From Actinomadura_C alba (GTDB lineage Bacteria; Actinomycetota; Actinomycetes; Streptosporangiales; Streptosporangiaceae), in assembly GCF_039530285.1 (NCBI RefSeq), contig NZ_BAAAOK010000009.1, forward strand, positions 62,001 through 126,000: DNA of 64,000 bases, given 5' to 3'. Numbering within the stretch: the stretch's first letter is position 1; every line of letters begins with the position of its first letter. Positions 56,337 through 64,000 of this stretch are shown here, one piece after another. The position numbers and the translations under genes are program-made. The notes below the pieces were generated by a model, which worked only from the letters and a program-made list of their open reading frames with translations, ran no database searches and was not told the origin of the DNA.

Positions 56337-58081
56337 CCTCGGTGGTGTGGGGGCCGCGCTCCTCCACCAAACGCGACTCGTTCTGGCTGCTACCGCCGGT
56401 GCTGATCGGTGACCCGGTGCGGGTCCGCGCCTTCGACCGGATACCCGACCGCGGCTGGATCGACCCCGCGAGAGGCGTACCGCTGACCGTCGCCAACTTC
56501 CGGGACCGGGCCGAGGCGACCTTCGTACTGCCCAGCCCACCGCCCGCTGCCGTCGCCGTCGACATCGACCTGCGGCTGGAGGTCGACTCCGTTCGTGGCA
56601 GCGGCCTGCGGCTACGGCAGCTGTTCACGGTCGGTGCCACGGGGAGCCTGATGCCCTCCAGGTACGTCCGCCGCGACGTCACGGTCACCGTCGCACCCAA
56701 CGCGGGCGTCACGATCGCCGACCGCCCGCCGGTGGAACTCGTCGGCAGGCACCCGCTGCTGACCGCGACCACGAACGAGATCCGGGTCGACGCGGAGTTC
56801 CTCGACGTCACCGAGCTGTGGTGGGAGTTGCGAGCCCGGCACCGTACCTCACCGCCGGCTCGACCTCGCGGTGACTGGTACGTCCACCCCGCGCTCGGCG
56901 GCCGGCCCGAGAGGTTGCGGATCCTCGCCGCCACGACGCCGGGCAAGGGGCCGATGCTCTGGATGACCTGGGCGTCGCGCGAGGCGGTGGCACCGGCCCA
57001 GAAGATCCAGCCGTTGATCTTTCTCATCGCGCCGGCGTGGCTGAACGGGGGCCTGGGGTTCAAACAGCAGTTGAGCGCGTCCGGGCTCACGGCCGCGGCC
57101 GCCGGCGGCGCACCGCTGCTCGCGGTCGGGCGCTTTCTGCTGTCGTCGGTGCCGTCGGCCCGGCTCGACGCGGTGCGCAAGGCGGCGCCGAGGCTCTCAG
57201 AGCAGGAACTGTGGCAGCTGGCGACGGACGTACTGCGCGCCACCGTGCCCGGCATGCCGGGCATGGCCAAGGGTGCCCTGTGGCCCGAGAAACTGCTCGA
57301 GACCGCCGCCGGCGGGGGTGCGACGGCACGGGCGGTGCTGCCCCTGCTGTCGGACATCGGGCACCGTCCGGCGGGGCACGAGGCCGCCGCCGACGACAGC
57401 GGCAAGCCGCTCCTGCTGGTGTATCCGGTCGGCGTCGACCCGTCGGAACCGTACGTGTCGGTCCAGCAGGCCGGGCTGGCCGAACGCATGAGCTCCCTGG
57501 TGGGCACCCTGTTCGGCGCGGGTGCTGTGGCGAGCGCGGCCACCGCCGCACCGGTCGCCGACGAGCTGATCCTGGCCGGCCACAGCAGCGGCAACATCGC
57601 CATGTGGGCGTCGCTGAGCAACAACGGGGCCGACATCGTCAAGTGCGTGGCGTTCGACGCCGCCGCCGAGGCGGTGCCCGAGTCGCACACCACCGAGATC
57701 GGAACCGGGGTGGCGCGGCGCAAGGGACGACCGGTCACCCTGGTCCTGGTGACGTCGCCGAACAGCTTCGGCTCCCAGAAGACGCTCACGGACCGGATGA
57801 CCACGGTGGGGGCCGCGATGCGCGCCAACCCGGCCGCAAAGCTCGTCATGCTGCCCGCGAGACAGGACCAGGCGGAGTTCTGGGACCCGACGAAGGTCCG
57901 GCCCACCACGGCCCCGACGAAGAATCCGTTGCTGCGGTCGATGCTCGCGGGGTGGTCCGACGCCGAGGTCACCGGCGCGGCGCGCCAGCGCGGCTGGGGC
58001 TTCCTCTTCTTTCACGAGTTCGCGGCGTACGGCGGGCAGTCGCCCACCAGGACGTTCTTCCGGGAGGCACTCGACCTGTGA
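56333..58081 (+). CDS. Large hypothetical protein with GHSSG nucleophile-elbow motif
   Basis: The 582-residue protein begins MTSVVWGPRSSTKRDSFWLL and has no clear signal peptide. Beta-strand-rich segments occupy residues 1-220. The second half contains LILAGHSSGNIAMWASL, the GxSxG elbow of alpha/beta hydrolases, and later FLFFHEFAAYGG, which could hold the catalytic His. An acid residue is not obvious. No family was recognised over the full length. The ATG at 56333 is provisional. Confidence 0.6.
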   Translation: MTSVVWGPRSSTKRDSFWLLPPVLIGDPVRVRAFDRIPDRGWIDPARGVPLTVANFRDRAEATFVLPSPPPAAVAVDIDLRLEVDSVRGSGLRLRQLFTVGATGSLMPSRYVRRDVTVTVAPNAGVTIADRPPVELVGRHPLLTATTNEIRVDAEFLDVTELWWELRARHRTSPPARPRGDWYVHPALGGRPERLRILAATTPGKGPMLWMTWASREAVAPAQKIQPLIFLIAPAWLNGGLGFKQQLSASGLTAAAAGGAPLLAVGRFLLSSVPSARLDAVRKAAPRLSEQELWQLATDVLRATVPGMPGMAKGALWPEKLLETAAGGGATARAVLPLLSDIGHRPAGHEAAADDSGKPLLLVYPVGVDPSEPYVSVQQAGLAERMSSLVGTLFGAGAVASAATAAPVADELILAGHSSGNIAMWASLSNNGADIVKCVAFDAAAEAVPESHTTEIGTGVARRKGRPVTLVLVTSPNSFGSQKTLTDRMTTVGAAMRANPAAKLVMLPARQDQAEFWDPTKVRPTTAPTKNPLLRSMLAGWSDAEVTGAARQRGWGFLFFHEFAAYGGQSPTRTFFREALDL

Positions 58082-58102
58082 GGCCGGGGGCGGCGGCCGG
58101 GG

Positions 58103-58239
58103 TCAGGCCGCCGCGAAGCTCTCTTCGAACCAGCTGATGGTCCGGAGCAGGCCGTCCTGGCAGCTCACGCGAGGCCGCCAGCCGAGCAGACGGTCGGCGA
58201 GGGAGCCGTCCGCCCGGCGGAGGTCCGCGGGCACGAGTG
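58103..58239 (-). pseudogene. C-terminal fragment of a UDP-glucuronate decarboxylase-type enzyme
   Basis: The minus strand reads RRADGSLADRLLGWRPRVSC followed by DGLLRTISWFEESFAAA and a stop. This is the standard C-terminus of NAD-dependent sugar-nucleotide epimerase/decarboxylases. It has no start and no Rossmann domain. The matching N-terminal piece is on the opposite strand, adjacent. Confidence 0.7.
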
Positions 58240-58300
58240 TCATTTGCCTCGACAACTTCCTCACCGGCACTCCGGCAAACCTCGCCCATTCCCCTACCGG
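58229..58300 (+). pseudogene. N-terminal fragment of the same decarboxylase type, inverted
   Basis: The plus strand reads AGTSVICLDNFLTGTPANLA then HSP. This is the beta-2 and following loop of the same enzyme family (normally EVVCLDNFLTGxxANVAHL). The glycine-rich cofactor loop before it and everything after are lost. The two pieces overlap by about 11 bp around 58229-58239. Confidence 0.7.
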
Positions 58301-58443
58301 GTCATTCAGGGCATCCCTGGCAAGAGGTAATGGTCACACAGACGTACGTCACCGCTCGTCTGGTTTGTCGCCCCAATCGGCGGGCAAGCCGTTGCCAGCG
58401 GCCACAGAGCCCTCATCGGTAAGGAAACGAGAAGGGGAATATC

Positions 58444-58701
58444 GTGATCGGATTCATCGTCGCCGGCCTGATCATCGGGATTCTGGCGCGCCTGATCAAA
58501 CCCGGCCGCCAGCACCTCGGGATCATCGCCACGCTGCTGCTGGGACTGGTGGGCTCGATCATCGGTGGGAGCATCGCGAGCATGCTGGGCACCGGCGACA
58601 TCTTCGAGCTGAACGTGCTCGGCTTCATCGTCTCGGTGATCGCGGCGATCCTTCTGATCGGCGTTGCCGAAGGGCTCGCGGGCACGCGCGCCAAGCGATG
58701 A
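58444..58701 (+). CDS. GlsB/YeaQ/YmgE stress-response membrane protein
   Basis: The 85-residue protein has two to three glycine-rich helices and the family motif GIIATLLLGLVGSIIGGSI. It was formerly called transglycosylase-associated protein, without proven enzyme activity. GTG 58444 follows AAGGGG. It is single and lies just after the decarboxylase debris. Confidence 0.9.
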   Translation: MIGFIVAGLIIGILARLIKPGRQHLGIIATLLLGLVGSIIGGSIASMLGTGDIFELNVLGFIVSVIAAILLIGVAEGLAGTRAKR

Positions 58702-58815
58702 CCTCGACCTGACGAAACGGGAGTCGCCGGCGATCTCGCCGCCTCGGGGTTCCGCGAACTCGCCGACTCCCTCGGATGCCGAACCGCATGATCGAGCCGA
58801 CCGTACGGTCGCCGG

Positions 58816-59178
58816 TCACGTGGTGATGGCCTGAGCCAGCACCATGCCGCCGTAGGCGGCGCCGAGGCCACCGATGACGCTGCCCACGGCATTGAGCGCC
58901 GCGTGCAGGCGGGCATCGTCCTCGGCCAGCCGGAGCGTCTCGTAGCCGAAAGTGGAGTAGGTGGTGAGCGCCCCGCAGAATCCGGTACCGGCGAGCGCGA
59001 TCATCCCGTCGCCGGCCGGCAACGCGATCAGGAAGCCCAGCAGCGCCGATCCGGTGACGTTGACGGTGAAGGTGCCCCAGGGGAACACGGAGTCGTGGCG
59101 GGCCTGCACCATCCGGTCGGCGAGGTATCGCAACGGAGCGCCCACGGCCGCGCCGAGGACGACGAGCAGGACGGTCAC
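58816..59178 (-). CDS. crcB: Fluoride ion channel CrcB (second copy of pair)
   Basis: The 120-residue protein has four helices and the Fluc signatures GAPLRYLAD, WGTFTVNVTGS and GFCGALTTYSTFGYET. Dual-topology pairs form a two-fold fluoride channel that protects from fluoride. GTG/ATG 59178 overlaps the stop of the first crcB gene by 4 bp. Confidence 0.94.
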   Translation of the reverse strand: MTVLLVVLGAAVGAPLRYLADRMVQARHDSVFPWGTFTVNVTGSALLGFLIALPAGDGMIALAGTGFCGALTTYSTFGYETLRLAEDDARLHAALNAVGSVIGGLGAAYGGMVLAQAITT

Positions 59179-59660
59179 CGGGGCCGCTCCTCACGATGGC
59201 GCAGAAACCGGCGGGCCAGGTTGACGCCGGCGTACACCGCGAGCAGCGCGCCCCCCAGAGTGGCCGCCAGGTACGCCAGGCCGGTGGCGGGGGTGCCCCA
59301 GGCGATGGCCTGCTGGGTGTCGACGATGTAGGCCGAAAACGTGGTGAACCCGCCCAGTACCCCGACGCCCAGGAATGGCCGCACCAGCCGGTGCACCCGC
59401 CCCGCTTCGTTGATCGCCACCATGAGCACGCCGATGAGCAGGCACCCGGCCACGTTGATGACGAACGTCGCCCACGGGAATCCCCCGAGACGATGCGGGA
59501 AGGCCACCGTGAGCCCGTACCGGGCGAGGGTCCCGGCGACGCCACCGGCCGAGATGGCCGCCAGCACCGCCCACGGCGCGCGCCGAAGCTCGAAGCGCTG
59601 CTCGGGAACATGGAGATCCACGTCGGGATCTATCGGGTGACGAGTGATGTCATCGGACAC
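59175..59660 (-). CDS. crcB: Fluoride ion channel CrcB (first copy of pair)
   Basis: The 161-residue protein has an N-terminal extension before four helices, with GVAGTLARYGL, WATFVINVAGC and GVLGGFTTFSAYIVDT. GTG 59660 is chosen because GGAGA lies 4 nt before it; ATG 59678 is possible. The two crcB genes are a heterodimer-type arrangement common in actinobacteria. No convincing fluoride riboswitch was found upstream. Confidence 0.93.
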   Translation of the reverse strand: MSDDITRHPIDPDVDLHVPEQRFELRRAPWAVLAAISAGGVAGTLARYGLTVAFPHRLGGFPWATFVINVAGCLLIGVLMVAINEAGRVHRLVRPFLGVGVLGGFTTFSAYIVDTQQAIAWGTPATGLAYLAATLGGALLAVYAGVNLARRFLRHREERPR

Positions 59661-59854
59661 GGGCTCTCCTACCGGCATGACGAAGTACCTGGTAGGGACC
59701 GTTGACGGAGCACGGCTCCGTGGGCATCCCCGCGATGGTGATCCGCACCGGCGGGGGCGGCGGGCCCCACCGCCGCGGCCCCGGGGTGCGGAGCCTCGAT
59801 CCATGCTACTTCGGCCGCTCGGCGGTATTGCAGCGCGGCGGCAGCCGAAAAGCC

Positions 59855-59884
59855 TTGACTTTCACCTTGCGCGGAGACTACAAA
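59855..59884 (+). promoter_or_regulatory. Predicted promoter of the M14 carboxypeptidase gene
   Basis: TTGACT (59855-59860), an 18-bp spacer and TACAAA (59879-59884) form a good sigma-70-type promoter, with about 70 nt of leader before ATG 59963. The remaining DNA from 59661 to 59854 shows no gene. Confidence 0.55.
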
Positions 59885-59962
59885 TTTCCACGTTTGCGCG
59901 ATATCGGGGGGTATCTGGCGGTATGCGCCGGGGCGTCGCGCCCGCATGGCGAAAGGACCCTC

Positions 59963-62410
59963 ATGAGGCTCACCCGCAAACCGGCCTGGCCGAAAGGGAG
60001 GGCGACCTGGCTCGCCCTTCCGCTGGCGCTGGTTCTGACCCCCGCGATGCTCGCCTCCAGCAGCGTGGCATCGCAGTCGAGCAATGTTCCGGCGGAGCGC
60101 CGGTCCACGTACGAGCAGAACGGCGTGGCGCTGATGCGGGTGATCGTGCCCGACCAGGCCGGGATCGACCGGTTGGAGCAGCTCGGGGTCGACCTGGCCG
60201 AGTACAGCCGGCCGGCCGACGGCGGCGTGGAGGTGCACGCCATCCTGAGCCCGCAGGAGTCCAAGGACCTGCGAGACAAGGGCGTCGACGTTCGTGACGC
60301 CATCGCCGACCAGACCGACGTGACGCAACTGCGGCAGGAGCGGAGCCAGAAGCTCAGCACGCTGGCGCAGCAGGCGCAGGGGGCCGACACGCTGACCCCG
60401 ATGCGGGCCGAGTGGTTCACCAGCCTGCCCGACGACCAGAAGTTCCTCAGCGTCGAGGTGAAGACCAGCGACACCGCGGCGACCAACATCCTCACCGCCA
60501 CGTGGGACAGCGGGCCGGGCACCGCACCCGGGTCGGGCGGAACCGCGACGATGTCACGGTTTACCGACGCGGGACAGTACATGTACCACCGGTTCAACAC
60601 GCCGCTGCCGCTGACCTCGGCACCGAGCAAGCTCGAGATCACCAGCACCAGCGGCGGATCGATCACCGTCCCGGTGACCAAGTGGCTGGGCGAGCCGCGC
60701 AAGAAGCCGAGCCCCCACTACGTGTCCGACTTCGTCGACCACTACATGGACCCGACGGAGCTGTACCAGCGGATCGGGTCGCTGGCCAAGCAGTTCCCCA
60801 AGCTCACCCAACTGGTCGACCTGCCGAACAAGACCAACGGCTACCGGCGCGCCGCGCAGGCGCAGTTCGGCACCGCTGCGACGAGCACCCTGTACGTGAG
60901 CTCGAAGGCGTACGGCTCCGAGGGCGGCAATGGCATCTCGGTCGCGCTGACCGACCCCGGCACCGCCGGCGCGCCGCTCACCGTCGAGGTCAGCGGCAAG
61001 GCGGTCGTGGTCAAGCTGGCCACGAACTCCTCCGGAGCGGTCACGAGCACGGCCGCGCAGGTCGTGAGCGCGCTCAACGGGAACGCGGGAGCGGCCGGGC
61101 TGCTCAGCGCGAGCACGTACCGAGGCGACGCCGGTGCTGGCGTGGTCGCCGCGGCACCCGCGACCGCGCTGACCGACAGCCTCCAGGCCCCGGCGACCGT
61201 GGCGCGGCAGCCCTTCACGATGCAGGCGCTGCGCATCGGAAAGAATCGCGACGGCTCGAAGCCCGGCGTCTTCCTCTACTGCCAAGAGCACGCCCGCGAG
61301 TGGGTCACCCCGCTGACCTGCGTGGAGACCGCCGAGCGCCTGCTGCGCAACTACTCCCGTGATGCGACCACCCGCAAGCTCGTGGACGGCCTGGACATCT
61401 TCGTGCTGCCATCGGTCAACCCCGACGGCGGGCACTACAGCATGTACGACTTCAACATGCAGCGCAGGAACATGACCAACCACTGCGGCCCGGCCGACGC
61501 CGACCCCGCCCGCCGCAACTCGTGGGGCGTCGACCTGAACCGCAACTTCTCGGTGGGCTCGGCGTTCGACGGCTACACCGGGGCCTCCACGACCAACTGC
61601 CGCAGCGACACGTTCGCCGGCCCGAGCGAGCTCTCGGAGCCGGAGGCCAAGAACGAGGTCTGGATCACGCAGAAGTACCCCAACATCAAGTTCGCGATGA
61701 ACACGCACTCCTACGGCGGCTACTTCATGTGGCCTCCGGGAGCGTACAAGTCCGCCGGCCGGGAGCTCCTGCCCTACGCCGACCTGGGCACCGAGACGTA
61801 CTTCTGGGCCGCTTCCGACCACATCCTCAACGAGGTGCAGAAGTGGCGCGGCACGGCGATCTGGCCGGGGCGCACCGGCCCGGTGACCGACGTCCTCTAC
61901 TCGGCGGCGGGCAACAGCGCGGATGAGCACTGGTACAGCCGCGGCATCATCGGCTGGGACTTCGAGGTCGGCGCGGACATCTACGACCCGGCGACCAAGC
62001 GGTTCAACGCCGTCGGTTTCCAGCCCGGCTTCGCCGAAGGTCACCAGGAGGCCATGGAGTTCGCCAACGGCCAGATCGGGATCCTCGAGGTCGCGCTGGC
62101 GTACTCCCAGGACAAGAAGACGCCGAAGTCCGAGCTGTCCGTCACCGCCCGGGACGCCGGCGCCACCAAGTTCACCATCACCGTGAACGAGCCGGCGACG
62201 GTCTACTACACCCTCGACGGCAGCCGGCCGACGCTGAGGTCGCCCAAGCTCAAGATGGCCGGGATGCGTGAGGGATCGGAGACGATCACCGTCGACCGTA
62301 CGACCGAGGTGAAGTGGTTCTCGGTCGACATCGCGGGCAACGTCGAGAGCCGTTACAAGCCCGACGGCAGGGACAACGACTACCGCCGGGAGATCGTGCA
62401 AGTGCGCTGA
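59963..62410 (+). CDS. Secreted M14-family zinc carboxypeptidase
   Basis: The 815-residue protein has a signal peptide (WLALPLALVLTPAMLASSSV). A conserved prodomain-like region follows. The M14 core has zinc ligands in YCQEHAREW (HxxE) and NTHSYGG, and the catalytic Glu in GWDFEVG. Before the zinc motif is an inserted beta domain (about residues 290-380). The C-terminus is a chitobiase-like beta domain (VYYTLDGSRPTLRSP). AAGGA precedes ATG 59963 by 5 nt. It probably degrades extracellular peptides from the C-terminal end. Confidence 0.92.
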   Translation: MRLTRKPAWPKGRATWLALPLALVLTPAMLASSSVASQSSNVPAERRSTYEQNGVALMRVIVPDQAGIDRLEQLGVDLAEYSRPADGGVEVHAILSPQESKDLRDKGVDVRDAIADQTDVTQLRQERSQKLSTLAQQAQGADTLTPMRAEWFTSLPDDQKFLSVEVKTSDTAATNILTATWDSGPGTAPGSGGTATMSRFTDAGQYMYHRFNTPLPLTSAPSKLEITSTSGGSITVPVTKWLGEPRKKPSPHYVSDFVDHYMDPTELYQRIGSLAKQFPKLTQLVDLPNKTNGYRRAAQAQFGTAATSTLYVSSKAYGSEGGNGISVALTDPGTAGAPLTVEVSGKAVVVKLATNSSGAVTSTAAQVVSALNGNAGAAGLLSASTYRGDAGAGVVAAAPATALTDSLQAPATVARQPFTMQALRIGKNRDGSKPGVFLYCQEHAREWVTPLTCVETAERLLRNYSRDATTRKLVDGLDIFVLPSVNPDGGHYSMYDFNMQRRNMTNHCGPADADPARRNSWGVDLNRNFSVGSAFDGYTGASTTNCRSDTFAGPSELSEPEAKNEVWITQKYPNIKFAMNTHSYGGYFMWPPGAYKSAGRELLPYADLGTETYFWAASDHILNEVQKWRGTAIWPGRTGPVTDVLYSAAGNSADEHWYSRGIIGWDFEVGADIYDPATKRFNAVGFQPGFAEGHQEAMEFANGQIGILEVALAYSQDKKTPKSELSVTARDAGATKFTITVNEPATVYYTLDGSRPTLRSPKLKMAGMREGSETITVDRTTEVKWFSVDIAGNVESRYKPDGRDNDYRREIVQVR

Positions 62411-62433
62411 CGTAGTACGAGGTCCACATCGGT

Positions 62434-62463
62434 GGCCGCCGGTCCTCTCGGGCCGGCGGCCAT
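62434..62463 (+). terminator. Hairpin after the carboxypeptidase gene
   Basis: TGGCCGCCGGTCC and GGGCCGGCGGCCA pair over 13 positions with one G-T pair and a 4-nt loop, 24 nt after the stop codon. Confidence 0.7.
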
Positions 62464-62556
62464 CGCGCGTTCCGGCGCGCTCATGGCGCCCGAGAACGAG
62501 AACCGCGCCGGTTGGATATCGAGCCGACCAGGCGGTACGTCAACTAGATACTGAGT

Positions 62557-62575
62557 GTATAGACGCGAAGTATAC
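62557..62575 (+). promoter_or_regulatory. Palindrome in the padR promoter region
   Basis: GTATA-N9-TATAC lies upstream of TAGGGT (62584-62589), a likely -10 only 7 nt from the padR ATG. It fits PadR operators, which are AT-rich inverted repeats around the promoter. The leader would be minimal. Confidence 0.45.
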
Positions 62576-62596
62576 GTTCAATGTAGGGTCTCGCCC

Positions 62597-63121
62597 ATGA
62601 GTGTTCCCCTTACCCTGCTGGGCCTGCTCGAACGAGAGCCGAGCCATGGCTATGACCTCAAACGTGACTACGACGCCTTCTTCGGCCGCGGCAAGCCCCT
62701 CCCGTTCGGCCAGGTCTACGCCACCCTCGGCCGACTTGCCCGCGACGGAAAGGTGGTGGTGGGCGAGTCGGAGACCGGCGCGGGGCCCGAGCGCAAGCGC
62801 TACGTCATCACCGAGCAAGGGGCCACCGAGTTCGAGGCCTGGCTCGCCGAGCCGGTCGAAGCCCAACCGCACCTGCAGACGACACTGTTCGCCAAGGTGG
62901 TGCTGGCGCTGATGCTGGGGCGCGACGCGGAGCGCTACCTCGACGCCCAGCGTGCCGCGCATCTGCGGCGGATGCGCGAGCTGACCGAGATCAAGCGGAC
63001 GGGTGGACTGGTCGACGCGCTCCTCGCCGACCACGGCCTGTTCCACCTCGAGTCGGATCTGCGGTGGATCGACCTGACCGCGGCCCGGCTCGACGCCCTG
63101 GCCGAGGCGGTGCGGTCATGA
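62597..63121 (+). CDS. PadR-family regulator
   Basis: The 174-residue protein has the PadR winged helix (TLLGLLEREPSHGYDLKRDY and PFGQVYATLGRLARDGKVVV) and a C-terminal coiled-coil dimerisation part. It controls the exporter genes that follow, by analogy with LmrR-type PadR proteins next to ABC transporters. ATG 62597 is the family start; a longer open frame upstream includes the palindrome. Confidence 0.94.
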   Translation: MSVPLTLLGLLEREPSHGYDLKRDYDAFFGRGKPLPFGQVYATLGRLARDGKVVVGESETGAGPERKRYVITEQGATEFEAWLAEPVEAQPHLQTTLFAKVVLALMLGRDAERYLDAQRAAHLRRMRELTEIKRTGGLVDALLADHGLFHLESDLRWIDLTAARLDALAEAVRS

Positions 63122-63840
63122 GCGGGCCGAACGTCCCCGCCGAAGCCGGTCCCCCGACCTCGCTGATCGAGGCACGTGACGTCGCCTTGTCCTTCGGTCG
63201 GACGCCCGCGCTCCGGGGGGCCCGCCTGTCGGTGGCCGCCGGCGAGATCCTGGCCATTATGGGCCCGAGCGGCTCCGGCAAGTCGACTCTGCTGCACTGC
63301 CTGGCCGGGATTCTGACACCGGACGCGGGCGAGATCTGGTTCGACGGCCGCCGGGTCGACACGATGGGCGAGACGGAACGCAGCACCCTGCGCCGGGACC
63401 GGTTCGGGTTCGTCTTCCAGTTCGGCCAGCTCGTCCCCGAGTTGACCGCCGAAGAGAACGTCGCGCTGCCGCTGCTGCTCGGCGGCAGCCGCCGTGCGGC
63501 GGCACTGAAGGAAGCCCGTACGTGGTTCGAGCGGCTCGGTCTGGACGGGCTGGAGGAGCGCCGGTCCGGAGAGCTGTCCGGGGGGCAGGCACAGCGGATC
63601 GCGCTCGCCCGCGGCCTGGTCGCGCACCCGGAGATCCTTTTTGCGGACGAGCCGACCGGGTCGCTCGACTCGCTCGCCGGAGAGCAGGTCATGGATCTGC
63701 TGGTCGCCGCCGCGCGCGAGCAAGGAACCACCGTCATCGTGGTCACCCATGAGCCCCGGGTGGCCGCCTACGCCGACCGCGAGGTCATCGTGCGCGACGG
63801 CAAGGTCAGCTCGTTCTCGGACGCCGGGGTGGGCGCGTGA
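63118..63840 (+). CDS. MacB-type ABC transporter ATP-binding protein
   Basis: The 240-residue ATPase has Walker A GPSGSGKST, Q-loop FVFQFGQL, signature LSGGQAQRIALARG, Walker B ILFADEPTGSLD and switch His VVTHEP. FtsX/MacB-type partners are indicated by DEPTGSLD. ATG 63118 overlaps the padR stop by 4 bp and its own stop overlaps the permease start, so the three are one operon. Confidence 0.95.
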   Translation: MSGPNVPAEAGPPTSLIEARDVALSFGRTPALRGARLSVAAGEILAIMGPSGSGKSTLLHCLAGILTPDAGEIWFDGRRVDTMGETERSTLRRDRFGFVFQFGQLVPELTAEENVALPLLLGGSRRAAALKEARTWFERLGLDGLEERRSGELSGGQAQRIALARGLVAHPEILFADEPTGSLDSLAGEQVMDLLVAAAREQGTTVIVVTHEPRVAAYADREVIVRDGKVSSFSDAGVGA

Positions 63841-64000
63841 TCGACTTCGGCCTTCGCCTCACCCTGCGAGGCGGGAGGGAGGCGGCCGTCCGCCTCGTCG
63901 TCACCGCGGCCGCCGTGGCGCTGGGAGTCGGCCTGCTCCTGGTCACTCTGGCGGGCATCAACGGGGTCAACACGCAGAACGCCCGTTACGCATGGCTCAA
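63837..64000 (+). CDS. FtsX-like ABC permease, partial (N-terminus only)
   Basis: GTG 63837 overlaps the ATPase stop (GTGA). The 54 residues visible are MIDFGLRLTLRGGREAAVRL and a first helix VTAAAVALGVGLLLVTLAGI, typical of FtsX-like permeases. The gene runs off the right edge. It would be the membrane part of the exporter. Confidence 0.85.
   Translation, partial: MIDFGLRLTLRGGREAAVRLVVTAAAVALGVGLLLVTLAGINGVNTQNARYAWL

Noticed and set aside
59660..59760. Possible fluoride riboswitch upstream of the crcB pair
   Set aside because: GGGGATG and CCTACC occur, and a CGGAG/CTCCG hairpin lies between them, but the second conserved GATG-type segment and the first pairing do not match the known consensus.

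Overview
The window is high-GC DNA (roughly 70% by eye) with strong G/C third-position bias, many GTG and TTG starts, and gene families typical of mycelial actinomycetes: mycothiol synthase, GlnR, XRE/DUF397/ATP-binding regulator sets, a DivIVA-like coiled coil, DUF222-HNH and DUF1416. The best guess is a member of the order Streptosporangiales, perhaps an Actinomadura-like genus. That placement is an inference from gene content; no rRNA gene is present to test it. I saw no tRNA, rRNA or CRISPR array.

Region 1 (1-14.6 kb) is a conserved housekeeping block. From memory, its order resembles Mycobacterium tuberculosis Rv0814c-Rv0821c. On the minus strand lie a partial proline-rich MinD/ParA-like ATPase, then DUF1416 (SseC-like), a two-domain sulfurtransferase, DUF4395, a membrane-anchored thioredoxin, an ECF sigma/anti-sigma pair, an LmeA-like DUF2993 lipid-binding protein and a MoaD-type protein. 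A 21-residue cysteine-containing leader peptide precedes the sulfur operon. On the plus strand follow GlnR, MshD and pstS-C-A-B behind a PHO-box-like repeat. A Pit transporter and its DUF47 partner converge on pstB across a perfect hairpin.

Region 2 (14.6-35.9 kb) is mixed core: a very large proline-rich protein with two degenerate AAA modules, gamma carbonic anhydrase, a DivIVA-like protein, peptide deformylase, ArfB, a His-rich cation efflux protein and a DUF2236 oxygenase. Next come a response regulator/kinase/serine protease operon, an SDR plus crotonase pair, a metallophosphoesterase/BON/nucleotidyltransferase operon and a NarL-type two-component pair. Two near-perfect large inverted repeats sit at 28.68-28.84 kb.

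Region 3 (36-44.2 kb) is accessory DNA. It has a frameshifted IS630 remnant, a DUF222-HNH protein with an SOS-like box and a downstream 65-bp inverted repeat, and an ATP-binding/XRE-DUF5753/DUF397 regulatory set. It also has a truncated IS481 transposase butting against a PP2C-like protein with altered metal-site residues, a well-started 60-residue ORF, and a 21-bp tandem repeat upstream of that ORF.

Region 4 (44.2-64 kb) holds an SDR/MMPL operon divergent from a TetR gene, a secreted PGRP amidase divergent from an ECF sigma operon, and a GNAT gene. A universal stress protein is divergent from an aminoglycoside-phosphotransferase/ATPase-type gene that has lost its kinase core, with a DosR-like box between them. 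Then come an orphan GHSSG protein, a scrambled sugar-nucleotide decarboxylase, tandem crcB genes, a secreted M14 carboxypeptidase and a PadR/ABC exporter operon cut by the right edge.

The most unusual items are: the internally deleted phosphotransferase/ATPase gene, the decarboxylase whose two ends lie on opposite strands, the giant AAA protein whose Walker B acidic pair is QQ, the 53-bp insertion that created a 17-codon ORF inside the pst operon, and the PP2C/60-residue ORF/tandem-repeat locus.
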